This document shows positions 52,120 through 63,600 of a DNA stretch of 64,000 nt, one piece after another (the first letter of the stretch is position 1; each line of letters starts with the position of its first letter). Both the position numbers and the translations under genes were made by a program. Under the pieces are notes generated by a model. It worked only from the letters and a program-made list of their open reading frames with translations, did not search any database and was not told the DNA's origin. Source of the stretch: Piper betle (taxonomy: Eukaryota > Streptophyta > Magnoliopsida > Piperales > Piperaceae). The DNA lies in NCBI GenBank assembly GCA_033002965.1, contig JAURVB010014120.1, positions 62,001 through 126,000 of the forward strand. The letters run 5' to 3'.

Positions 52120-53357
52120 GTGTATACTTTCTTTTAGTACAATTTATTTACATTGGACATTTATTTAAATATTTGTCCCAATCACTTGTTAAAACTTTAT
52201 ATTCTTAACAAAGATCACAATAATATCTTTAATGGCTTATATTTTATGGTCCAATTTAAATTAAAAAAATGTTTTTAAATATAAACCATCGAACTTCAAA
52301 TCAAAGAGGCACACATGCATATTTACTTTGAGTTCGAGTCGAATAGCAAGCCAAATTTGCCTACACATGTAAGGATAAATTTTCACTCACATGAGTTTTG
52401 ATTATTGGTCCTATATTTATCAACCATGAACAAAATTGTTAAAATTGGAAAGAACCCCATTAATCAATTTCTTAGCTAAATTGGAGAGTTTATAAACTCA
52501 TTCAACTGATTTTTATTTTAATAACATACAACCAATGTAGCTGAAATTTATTTGTGGGGTATAGGATGCCAACTTGCTTGTCACTAACATGTAGGAAATC
52601 TGAAGTAGATCAACCTAGGTTTTAACAGGAATCACAATCTAAATATAATTTGTGGCACTATTCTAAGTAAAAGCAGTTGGTATGAAGTGGAAACTGTATG
52701 TACCACACATGTAGACAACTGCCCAACAAAAATTTTCTACTCTGTGTTAATGAAATATGCAAGAAGTCAATCGTAATGAACTGTGGCCAATATAAGCTCA
52801 ATGCCTAGAATATATTTCGCATATAAATGCCTCCATTTGCTTGTAAACCACATCTTTAGTGCCCAAAATCAACCTCATTTAACAGATAACTTTACAGTAA
52901 TCAATGCATGAATATCATCATCCATTTTGCTTTCTATTTTGATAGTTTGACTAAGACGTACAGCTCTTTTACTTGGCTGAAGTCTTTGAAAAGAGATCAC
53001 GTACTCTTGTTCATGGCCCTGGAGACAAAAACCAGATTGGTGGAGAAGTCATAGAACAAATGCTAAGTAGAACACCCTGATAGTTGTATGATGAAGAAAG
53101 TATATTCTTATGCCAGAGCAAGAGAATCAAAAGAACTTGAAACAGCAAACTCATTGTCATTGATAGCTCTTGCACTTTTCAGCTTTCTTCCTTACTTTAC
53201 TTTTCTTCTTTCGAGGACTCTCTTTGGGTTTATTCTTCATGCAATGACCATGACTTTTTCTACTCACCAAGATGCAATGGGCAGAAGGAAGCATCTCTTC
53301 ATTTAGTTCCTACCTTTTCTTCATTTCTTCATACTGTTAAATGATCCCTGATTGGTC
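52120..53357. other. Intergenic sequence between the nested LTRs and block copy C
   Basis: AT-rich and apparently unique in this window. A plus frame at 53088–53306 (72 residues, hydrophobic middle) has no recognisable family, and the minus strand next to the orphan H1 promoter has no convincing gene. Confidence 0.45.
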
Positions 53358-53700
53358 AGTTTATATAGGGGGCGGTCGGCGAAGACGATCTCTGATTGGT
53401 CAGTTTCGGAAGACACGGATCGAGGATTTTGCCGTGAGTTTGAATGTGGTCGGTTGGATCGGATTGTGATCGACGGTTGATGATGGTTTGAGGGGGCGAG
53501 GTATGGATTGAACGTGCGTGCAGTTTTTAGGGCGTTGAGTAGCCAGGGTACGTTGGGGTTGGAAGTGTGTTTCTTGGTTGGATTTGATAATTTGTGATTA
53601 GGGTTGGGGTTTCTGATTTTTAATGGGGATTAGTTTGTTGGGAAGAGGGGATTCTTGGCTTTGTGGGGAGTGATTAACCAAGGGTTAAGGGTTGAGTTGT
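53358..53700 (-). promoter_or_regulatory. Orphan histone H1 promoter fragment (start of block copy C)
   Basis: Closely matches 12292–12640, including the TATATAAA box (53360–53368 region) and the CCAAT-like site. The histone octamer is altered to CACGGATC, and no H1 coding sequence follows on the minus strand. A TGATTGGTCAGTTT phrase is repeated at the junction (about 53349 and 53393), suggesting a rearranged break. Confidence 0.65.
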
Positions 53701-53960
53701 GTTAGCCAAATATTGGATTATGCTGGTGGAGGTACGAAACTTGTTCTTGAAGGATTTGTTTCTTTTAGTATAGCTTATTCTTGGGTTTAACACAGGTTTA
53801 GGGTATACAATAGAGTTCAACCGTAACGGAACGTAATTTTGGGTTTTTAGCCGATAAATTTTGTAATTTGTAGTGTAAACAACATGATAAAGGTTGTCTT
53901 TTTTTTTAGTATCGATCATCCTTGAGTAATACTTGTTGCATTTCATGTATTTTATGTTCT

Positions 53961-54436
53961 ACTATAATTGCTCTTGTAAAAAAAACTTTGATATAAGGAA
54001 ACTCATTCATCAAGTAACTAGAACTAGTTTAGACAAAAAAAAAAAAAGGCCAATAGGTGATGATTTTAGGAAACTCATTCATCAAGTAACTAGAACTAGT
54101 TTAGACAAAAAAAAAAGGCCAATAGGTGATGATTTTAAGCCACTAGTATTAGAATTATTAATTTAAAAATTATTATAGCAACTCACTAACCCTAATATGC
54201 ACCTAGTCATCTACCCCTTACTCTCCATAAATATGTGCACATGCAAAAGAACGTGTTTGAGAATCGTATTCTAACACTCTAATGCGACATCCACTTAATA
54301 ACTTTGACAGTCTTGGTTTAACCCGTAAAATATATTGACTGTTTGATCCATAATTTCACTAGACTTGAGGAAAATCTATCATGTAAGTAATTTATATATT
54401 ACAGTTTCTATTTAGATTAATTGTGTTTTGATCTTC
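53961..54436. repeat. Copy C-specific insertion of ~476 bp containing a 72-bp tandem duplication
   Basis: Copies A (12920) and B (22345) read straight through this site. Inside, a unit from GGAAACTCATTCATCAAG through poly-A to GGCCAATAGGTGATGATTTT occurs twice, about 53998–54068 and 54069–54136. Origin unknown. Confidence 0.6.
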
Positions 54437-55082
54437 AGTTCACATATTTGAAGTATCTATACCCTTGATCACATGATAGCAATAAATTTACTCATGGTGC
54501 CCTTTTTTCTTCCCTAAACTGTGTCATTAGCGATTCTTTTAATGGTTTTCTTCGATCCATTGATTCCAAATATATTCTGCTCCATAAGTTTTCCCCATTT
54601 TTTATTCGAAATGGAAATCTTCTTCTCAACCTTGAAACAAAAATTATGTCACTCGACTCGACTATAAAACGTTAAATTCAATTATTTGTGGAGTAGAGCC
54701 CAAGGTGTTACACAAGCATTCACCAAAACATCTATTAGATAGAGCAATACTACTATTAAGTACTAAGTAGAAGACCATTCTCAATCAATTTAAAAGAATA
54801 TATGATGTCAATTTCCAAACAAATCAAGTGGGTGAAGACTAACAATGCCATAATTTCAAATACATGAACTTTATTTATTTAGTTTATAACATCTTGGATT
54901 TTATTTTATCGTTTTAAGTAAATAAAAGGATAAAATAAACTCACAAGGCCTGAGAGAGATCCACCTTCCAAACATTGCTTGAGTTTCCTTTGGCTTATAT
55001 TCAGTTGCTGAATAACCTGAACCATGATCATTGAGAGATATATTTATCAAACCAATTAAGTTCACATCACTGCTCACAAACT

Positions 55083-55083
<1 letters not shown>

Positions 55084-55147
<64 letters not shown>
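55084..55147. repeat. Long TA microsatellite
   Basis: About 31 uninterrupted TA repeats just upstream (in gene terms) of the last SCPL exon. Copies A (13566) and B (22990) have only about five at the same place. Confidence 0.9.
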
Positions 55148-55149
<2 letters not shown>

Positions 55150-55540
55150 AAGGTTTTTCCTCCTCCCCCAACAACTTATGCTTGTAAGAAAAAATGGTGG
55201 TTTTTGTATGAATGTCATCTGCTTGTGAACCTTTTTCGTTTATTAGTAAACCATGTTATTGAGGCCCTTCTCTATTAATAGTTATATTCTATTTTGATTC
55301 TTTGAGTTGCAGATAATAGTCAGGGTTGCACAAAATAAGTTTAATTTTTAAAGATGATTTGTAAACATTCTTTTCCTATATATGAATATTAAGCTTATCA
55401 ATAATTATAAACATTCTATTTATTAAATATTATAAAACTTAAAAGATTTGATATAGTGGCACCTTCCATGCAAGGCAAATTTTAATACTTTTTATTTAAT
55501 AATTTTATATTATAATTGTTATCTTATGAAAAGATTTGCC

Positions 55541-57947
55541 TGGTTAACCCAAACCCAACTCCTACAGATCTACTCTCAGCGTCTCGAGATAGAAGATGTC
55601 TATCGTTATACATAGATGAAAACAAAAAAAAATAAACCTAACATGCTACTACATGGATGACATAACAACTAGTTCATACTAAAAAATAATTTCGATGAAA
55701 ATTGATAAAATTCATAAGATAAGACGGACAGAGTCACCCTTAAATGTACAATTAAGGGCCACCTTGTCAAATCAAGGTATATAAATATATAGATCTAAAT
55801 ACATTCATTGCACTATATTTTTTACATACAAATTTAATTCGATCACATGAAAACATTCTCGACATTTGGCTCTCGACCCACCTATTCATTTTATTCACAT
55901 TTCACTTATCATTCGACTTGCACACTAATATATGTTTCAAATCATCATATCACTATCCATTTCTAGTTACCACAATCTTCATCATAAGTATTTCATTGTA
56001 CATAATAACACAACAACACAATTAAAACAGTCAAAAGAAACATTTGGTCGGCACATGTGTGTGCGTGCAAGAGACATCATTGTTCCTCCGTCTAGACTGG
56101 CTCATCTTACTCATGATCATCACTTACATATATTATAAAAACACTTCAGTAACGAGTATTAATGGTCAAAAAATCTAACTAATATTAAACTGGCTATGAG
56201 AACAAACTCTCATATCAAAGAAAATATTCATATACTTCTCGTGAACTCTTTGAAGGGCACCAAGTGAGGAGCCACTGGGCTGCAAACCCGATAGCATCTT
56301 AAACTGATTATTCTGCTACTGCTGATTTTCTCATTTTATTTGCTATTCCCTTGGGGCTACTAGTATATCCTAAGCCTTCTCCTTTCCTCCATAATTCTCC
56401 TAGCCTTGAGCATGAAGACCGAGCACTCTCAAATAGTCGCCTTTAGTACCATTTGAATTACAAGTTTGGACATGTGTTGTACTAAATAGTATCCGTAAAC
56501 ATTTATGTTTCTCTGGATGTGAGGAACTAAAAACAAGAGTTATCAGTATCCATCGGGATTAGAACAACCCGTTCAGTAATCCAGAGTTCGCTTTGACCGG
56601 CATGTCTACTCGTTCATAGTACATACAAGTCGGTTTTCTCATTTCTCATCTCACCAAAAACTCGATAAAACTATATATAGGTCTGGGAAAGGATTTACAT
56701 AATAGGCTCGAAGGCTAAATGTAGTGGACCTTGTTTTCAAAAATATACTCGAGGGATCTCATCCTCGAGGGTTAATAATCCAAAAACTGGTTGATTAAAT
56801 GGCCCAGGTTAAATGGGATCTGATAATACGTCACTTAATTCATCCCTCAACTAATAAAATAATTCACAATAGAATGGAGTGTAAAACAAGAAACGAGTCC
56901 TAACGGACCTGGTAGAAACTCTAAGCGTGTCCTTACGCCTAGGCAATGAACTCCTACTTCATACCTGCACAACAAGACTAAATACTAATACCCAGTATAA
57001 TGCATGAATGCTACACTCCTCATCAATCCATACAAGACACCATCTATTTACATGTATTTAAATTCAAACTCTAATTCATTATTAGCATCTGTTAACATGC
57101 ATTTAAATTAAAATCAACACCTATTTACAATCAAACCAAAATCATAAAACAATCAATTAAAATTGGATAAATTTTTATACCTAATCGTCAGTCATGCGAC
57201 GATGACAACAAGGTTGTGGTTGGCTCGAGTGAGGATCGTGGGGAAAAGAGAATGGAGAATAAGAATAAGGAAGTTAGGTGAGGAGGATGGTAGTGGCTGA
57301 ATGGTGACAATGTTAGAGGTATAGAATAAATAGAAGAAAACGATTGGTCAGTGAAAAAAATAAGTAGTCGAGGAGAAAAATAAATGGTCGGTGAGAAAAA
57401 CGAATGGTCGATAAGAAAAACGAATGGTCGATGAGAAAAATGAATGGTGAATGAAAAAAATAAATGGTCGGTGAGAAAACAAATAGTCGGTAAGAAAAAT
57501 GAATAGTCGGCTCGTAATTAAAACTTGACTCAACTTTGACTCTAGAAAAATAATATTAACTCGTAATAATTCTAATTTTTTTTAAAAAACAGGGAAAATC
57601 CTATAAAACATAATACACATGACATTATAATGACATGCTCTGTAACTAATAACTCACCCAAACAGCCCGTAACACATCCTAATGTGTTATTCAGCCTAAA
57701 AATAATTCTATGATCTAATTAAAATAAATAAAGAAAATCTGGCGTACGTTTATATATTCTGATAACTCATTGTGCTGCTGTCTTACTAATGTTATCGTCA
57801 TATACTTGGGCACACATGACCTCATGCTTCATAACACAAGACCGGCCTCACCTCGATACACGTGTTCTAAAATTGACCCAACTGAAAATAACAGTCGAAC
57901 CGACCGGTTCAGACTATAAAACCTTGATTCAAATTATGACTTTTACA
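55541..57947 (+). mobile_element. Family 2 LTR, copy C, truncated at its 5' end
   Basis: Joins SCPL-spacer sequence (equivalent of about 13965) to LTR position ~64, and runs to the normal end …CTTTTACA at 57947, followed by CAACA. It carries the minisatellite at 57335–57515. Confidence 0.78.
57335..57515. repeat. Minisatellite in LTR family 2, copy C
   Basis: Eight or so copies of the GGTCG(G/A)TGAGAAAAA(C/T)(G/A)AAT-like unit. Copy number and order differ from 32620–32770. Confidence 0.7.
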
Positions 57948-59215
57948 CAACAAACCCCAAGTGGAGTTTAGCGGCTGAAAAGACTTTCACTTGTTGGAAA
58001 ACCACTTAAAGAGGCCCACCAAAGCAATGAGACAACAACAAACGGCCAACTTCTCATACTCCACCCGGCCAATCACCACCACTATAGGACAATCAGGCAC
58101 CTTCAAAAGGTCTCCCTTGTCGCAGGATATGAACCCAAGTCAAGTACCGCCGCAGTAAGCTGCCACCATCACTGGGAAATGACTATAGAACCCGGCCAAA
58201 AAACTATTCCGCCGAAACTTTCCAGTATTGTCTCCACTATCCAGCGTCGCCACCGACCACATGACCTTTCAACCGTGGGGCCCGCATAAGCCATTCAGTT
58301 TGGTCCAACATTCTCCTGGTTTGAAGTAGCCCAAAGTGGTACTCTTCAATCCTTTATCACTTTGAAAATAATTTGAACGTCTTCTAGGCCTCGGATCGAA
58401 ATTAAACTTACTGCCCCATCGTTCTTTACAACGATTCACTTCCATAGCCTATATTTGGCAATAAGAGTGCAATAAGAGAAACTTTCAAGGCATCTCAATG
58501 CAACAACAAGCTCTTACTTCATCCATTACCTTTGAGATTCAATTAGCCTCTGATATGTTCAATTATAAGCAAAAAGTCTTGGATAACTCTGCTTTTATTA
58601 GCCTGACTTTTGGTTGTAACTTTCTTGAGTGATTTCTCATATTTATTTCTCATACGGGTTTAATGAAATTTTATCTTCATAGTGTTGAAGTAAATATTTA
58701 GTGAATTTCTTTCTTAACAACTCAACCTTTTGAAATAAGTGGTTAGATTATTTAAAATTTATATGGTATGAGACCTAAAGGTTCTGAGGTTGATAATATA
58801 TGCCTGAAGAAATATTAATTTATCTTATATTATGTCCAGTGAACTATTTGCCTCACGCTTGCCCACGTGTTAAGCCTAAAAATTTTAATTATAAGTGAAG
58901 GGGAGCATTGAATATTTAGTGGTTTTTCTTAACAATTTAAGTTTTGGAATAAGTGGTAAGACTATCTAAAATTTACAATCTTCGTAAAATAAAAAAGTGT
59001 GACGTAAAAATGTCTCAAAGTGTGGACCTGAGATAAATAGGCTAAAAAACTCCCTAATTAGTGTACGTACCGTATTGTTGCATGTAGCTCTCAAATTAGA
59101 GAACTAGGGGAAAGTAGTCTGACAAAAATGTACAAATTTTATACACGATAAATTTAATTTGCAAATTGAATTTAAAGGGAAGCAATTAACCATGGGTAAT
59201 AGAATAATGACTCAC
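57948..59215. other. Continuation of block copy C: unidentified segment and SCPL intron
   Basis: Homologous to 33214–34498 with scattered substitutions and small indels. No intact coding region. Confidence 0.55.
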
Positions 59216-59576
59216 CCATGTCATAGATGAAGGGAAAAGTCCAGAGGTGCCAGGGCCACCAGTGAGCCAATCCTCTTCTGGGTTTTGTTCTGACTCCACA
59301 AAGTAGTAGAAGAGTCTGTTCCCACTCTCTTCATTTACACTAATATACCTGTAAAATGAAAATCATATACATACCGGACCAATTCTTAACTAAATGACCA
59401 TGCACTTGCAACACTAAATGTACATGGCAGTCAAAATATAAGATTACCCAGAATGCAATGTGAATGGAAGTCGTCCATGAAAGCCAGTAAGAGATGCCAC
59501 TCTTGAGCTAGAAGCACTGAATACAGAGTTTGGCAGAAGAAAGTGAGGCGAGAAGAATGAGGAGAATATTGACCAT

Positions 59577-60637
59577 GGCTCCTTCACAGCTTGAGAAGAT
59601 GAGCAAGCAGTCGGTGGAAGATGCGATGCAAATTCAATTTGATGCTTTTGTAGATATATCAAATAATGTACCAAGTACCCTAAAAAAAAAAATGTACCAA
59701 GCATTAAATATTGTTGGTCCCTAATATTAAAATCCTTGTCCTTCTCATGCGAAAAAATAACATGGTCCGCACTCTTAAACATTTCAAACGTGATCAACTC
59801 GGCCAAAGCCCTCTGTAAGGTTAATTCTATTTTATTTGTCTCTGGGACTTGGTTCACATGTAATGTGATAGAGAGCAAAAAACATGCAGTTAAGAAAGGT
59901 GCCTTATTTTAGTAGAAGCCTCTACAATTTCGACTGTCATTTAGTCAAAACTTTGTTTCTTTTAATTATTATTAATAAAAGGATGATAAACTCGTGAATG
60001 TTGTTCCCAAGCCGCTACAATTTTCCCAAGTATATCTACTCAACACCGCTAAAAACGCCAAAGATCGAGAGTTGGAAATAAAAATAGACGAAGAATATGA
60101 TCTAAAATCTAGCAGCTCTTGGAAGGAACTCAAGGTAAATAACATGATGAAAAATACACCATTTAACCCTTCCAAAGAACAGGGAACTGCATACGCAGGG
60201 AATGCAAGTAAACGCTGGTGAGAGGTACAACACATAAACCATGCAAATAAAAAATTGAGTCCTAGAACACGCGCTATACAATCAAGGATATCAGCTATGA
60301 AAGTTCTAAGCATCGAAATTAGTAACAGCTTGCTACAACAAAATTGAATCCAGGTCTGGCTCGCCTCGGCCAACATTTCCTCGACCTTTGGACAACAAGT
60401 TGTGCATTTTGAATAGTTCAAATTGCAACTTACCAGAATAACTTGTCAGCATTACCACCCTAAGAAGTTAAGCACCTGATTGCAAGTGGTCAAGGAAAGT
60501 CAGCTGATCACCAACTGTTGATAGTCTCAGAAAACACCTTCCATCTGTATCACAAGTTTCCTCATGTTCTGCAAGTAAAATTTGGATATTCCAATTGCAC
60601 TTGCGATTACCAAATTACTCTTGACAACATCTTCTAT
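59577..60637. other. Spacer between SCPL 5' end and MINIYO 3' end in copy C
   Basis: 59300–60270 is present here but deleted from copy B. It includes SCPL exon 1 and upstream sequence, and a weak plus frame at 59994–60221 with no recognised family. 60271–60637 is the MINIYO 3' flank shared with 34576–34951. Confidence 0.5.
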
Positions 60638-63600
60638 CTACAGGGACTCCTTCAGATTATTCAGGACAGGATAGATAGAGGGATACCGTTCACAAGCCTC
60701 TTCTAAGAACTTGATTCTTTGTTCTATCTCAGTAGGCAGAAGTGGAGAAATATCTGTGCCATTGGTGGCAAGCGGCAACTTATGCTTGTATTTCAAAAGA
60801 GCCAGCATCATGCCCTAAAATCATACCAACCAAATATCAGAAAGTTGTATCAAAAAGAACTTCTGAAGCAGAAAAGTAAAACTGCAGTCAAAATCAATTT
60901 GATACTCATCAACAACTCAAATTTGACATTCAATAGACTCTGTTAAAGTCTATTTGTGGTAGCGTTCCATAATAATAGACAATTGATGAAGTTATTATTG
61001 TTTCAGAAAGTTTGCTGAAGATAAATGCTGCTACAATCCCTACAGATCCTTCAATTTTACTGCAACTCAAAACCTACCTCCTGATCTTTATTCCTGGAGT
61101 ACCCTCGAATCAGAGACCGTGCTAGATTCTTCCTCAGATGAAGCTTCTCATTGGCATTAGAGTGAAATATGAATGAAGAAAGGTTGTGCAAAGCCAGCAT
61201 AAAAGTCAGTGACTTGCGCACAAAAGCTTTGTTAAGACCTCCAGATATCCATGACTTTGCATATGTATCCAATACTGCTTCAGAATCCTGATAAAGATTG
61301 GCATGACATTGGTAGCTCAGCTATAATTTCTGTAAAAAATTGTGCAGAGTTCTACAAATAACTCATGTCCTTTATGGCATCGTTGCACAGAAACAGTAAG
61401 TAAATAGGCATAGCACCCCTCGTTCATTAAACATAATCTGCAACTTTTAAGTCATTGTTGCACAGAAACACTAAGTCAATAGACTAGCACCCTTTGTTCA
61501 TTAAGCATAATCTCCGCAGTGATTTAACCCACCAACACAAGGCAACTGAACTGAAGAGATGTTTGTTCAATATTGAATCCTAATGGTGTTTCTGATTTGA
61601 GGAAAAAAACTGAGAAAATAACCTTATCCAAAAAGAAATAAATTATATGAAACAATATTTTGACAAGAAATTTTATTGACTACTTCAATGAAAGCCTATC
61701 AATAATGATACATTGGTTATCAATGGAGTTTCACTAGCATGGATACATGGGATTTTCATTACCCACAATTCAATCTCTTCACATGACTGAATGCTACCTA
61801 GTGCAAACACGGCAAAAATCCAGCATAAAACAAGCCCAACCATGAAAAACTCAGGTACAGAATGTTACATGGTTGTACACAAAAGTATCTGCCCAAAACG
61901 AGAAGTGTAACAACCCAGCCCAAGTGTAGGGTGATAGGCCTAAGCCATTTCTTCAAATTAGGTTCACTCAAGTTAAAGATCTATAGCGTATCCCTATTAC
62001 AAAACTGAATCTTATCCTATTAGGTATTAGATGTGGGACTAATTTACAGTGTTTTACTAGAAGACAACCTGCAATACGTCTAGCATGAAATTTGATGTAC
62101 ATATAACCATTTTAGAAAACATGCAATTAAAACTAGAGAACAAATGAACCACTTCATAAATTAACTAATAAAATAGGAATGCAGCCTAACATGTACAATT
62201 CATGCATATGAAGGGTATTCAAGAAAGTACCTCAAGGGGCTCTAAATATCCTTTGGACGATCCTAAACATTCATTTATAGGAGGTAGTTGTTCGAGGGCA
62301 CGAGAATTTGTAAGCGCCTTCCATACAGCAAGCCGAACTGGCTCCTCAACACACCTAAGTAAATACAAAGCCACTTGACGGCCATAGGTTACATCACCAT
62401 ATGACACTGCAGCAAACTGCTCGGTAAGAGTTTCAACAAAAGCTGGATAGTTTTCATGAATATCTGACTTGAATTTGAGAGCCTCAATCTCATTACTCTC
62501 TCCACCACTCGTTTGAGCAAGAATTTCATTGTACATTTCTTGTAAAGTTATGTAAATGTTTTTAGTCATATTATCTTCAAGCACATCCAACTTCACAATT
62601 AATGTCATAGACAAAGAATGCAATTTCCAAACAAGGGGCACATTAAGCACCAGAGAAGAACCAAGGTCAGATTGTGTGAAGGTGGACATTGACTCAAGGC
62701 CCAACAGAAGTAGAAGTCCAGCTTTGACTACAGTAGACACATCAGCAGAGGGCTGCAAATAGTATTTTTTAACCAGAGGATTTTTACCACTCTGAAAAAC
62801 TTCATCATCACCGACTGTTGAAATTGGACTCAGAAACCAATGCAGGGGAAGAGGCAATCTTTGGTGAGCCCATTGAACCATCATTGATGTCACATATAGG
62901 CTGCCAGCACTGTCTTCAGCAGGATCTGCATCCTCTGGAATCGTCTGAAGAGAATTATCAACTTTGGAACATTTCTCAGAAGAATTTTGCTTCTCCTTAT
63001 CAGATTTTTTCCTTTTGGAGGTCAGCCACCTTAGTTTAAAGTGATTTCTCAAGTTTTTACTGAGACAACAAAAATCATCTGCTTTGTAGCTCAATTGAAG
63101 TGGCTTCATCTTCTTGAGAACAAGAACCTTATCAATGCAAGATGTGAGACATTGCATGACAGATGGTTGGACTAGAAAAGTTAATGCCTCCTCCACAAGA
63201 ACAGTGTCACTTGGTCCACCAATCCAGGACACTGCAAGTGCAGCTTTGACCATTTCTAAAGCAAATGTAACCTCTTCAGCAACAGCAACATCTTGTTTTA
63301 TAGAAGTCACTTGGAATACTCTGATCAAATCCATAACTAGCTGGGCATCCACTCTTGCAAGCAATATATGTTTTGACCAAAAACCCCCATTAAGTGCACC
63401 CCAGCCAATGCCAACTCCAGGTGCTGGACCTCCCCTTCCAAACATCTCAACATGTTGCACTTTTGACCACTCTGAGCAGACCAAGTGCATAAACATCTTT
63501 AATACATTTCTAAGTTCACCATGAAAGGACACAATTATCCCATTTTCAAGTATCACATTTTCTTGGAACAAAAAATTATTTCCTTGTGGCAGGCAATGAC

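Larger units (their letters stand above)
54935..59576 (-). pseudogene. Serine carboxypeptidase-like (SCPL) pseudogene, copy C
   Basis: Only the two ends survive. 5': exon 1 59448–59576 (signal-peptide-like MVNILLILLASL, then, after a frame change, VASLTGFHGRLPFTLHSG) and exon 2 59216–59347 ([19 protein letters not shown], then [10 protein letters not shown]). 3': the last exon, about 54935–55083 (TEYKPKETQAMFGRW). All middle exons were deleted with the LTR 5' end (junction at about 55541). Exon 2 lacks a few residues before WLTGGPG, and the oxyanion GGPGCS is GGPGTS. The catalytic His position is Tyr. This copy proves the original 5' end of the SCPL gene lay just downstream of MINIYO. Confidence 0.8.

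Noticed and set aside
53088..53306. 72-codon plus frame with a hydrophobic centre
   Set aside because: Could be a small secreted protein, but no family resemblance, splice or promoter support; left as intergenic.
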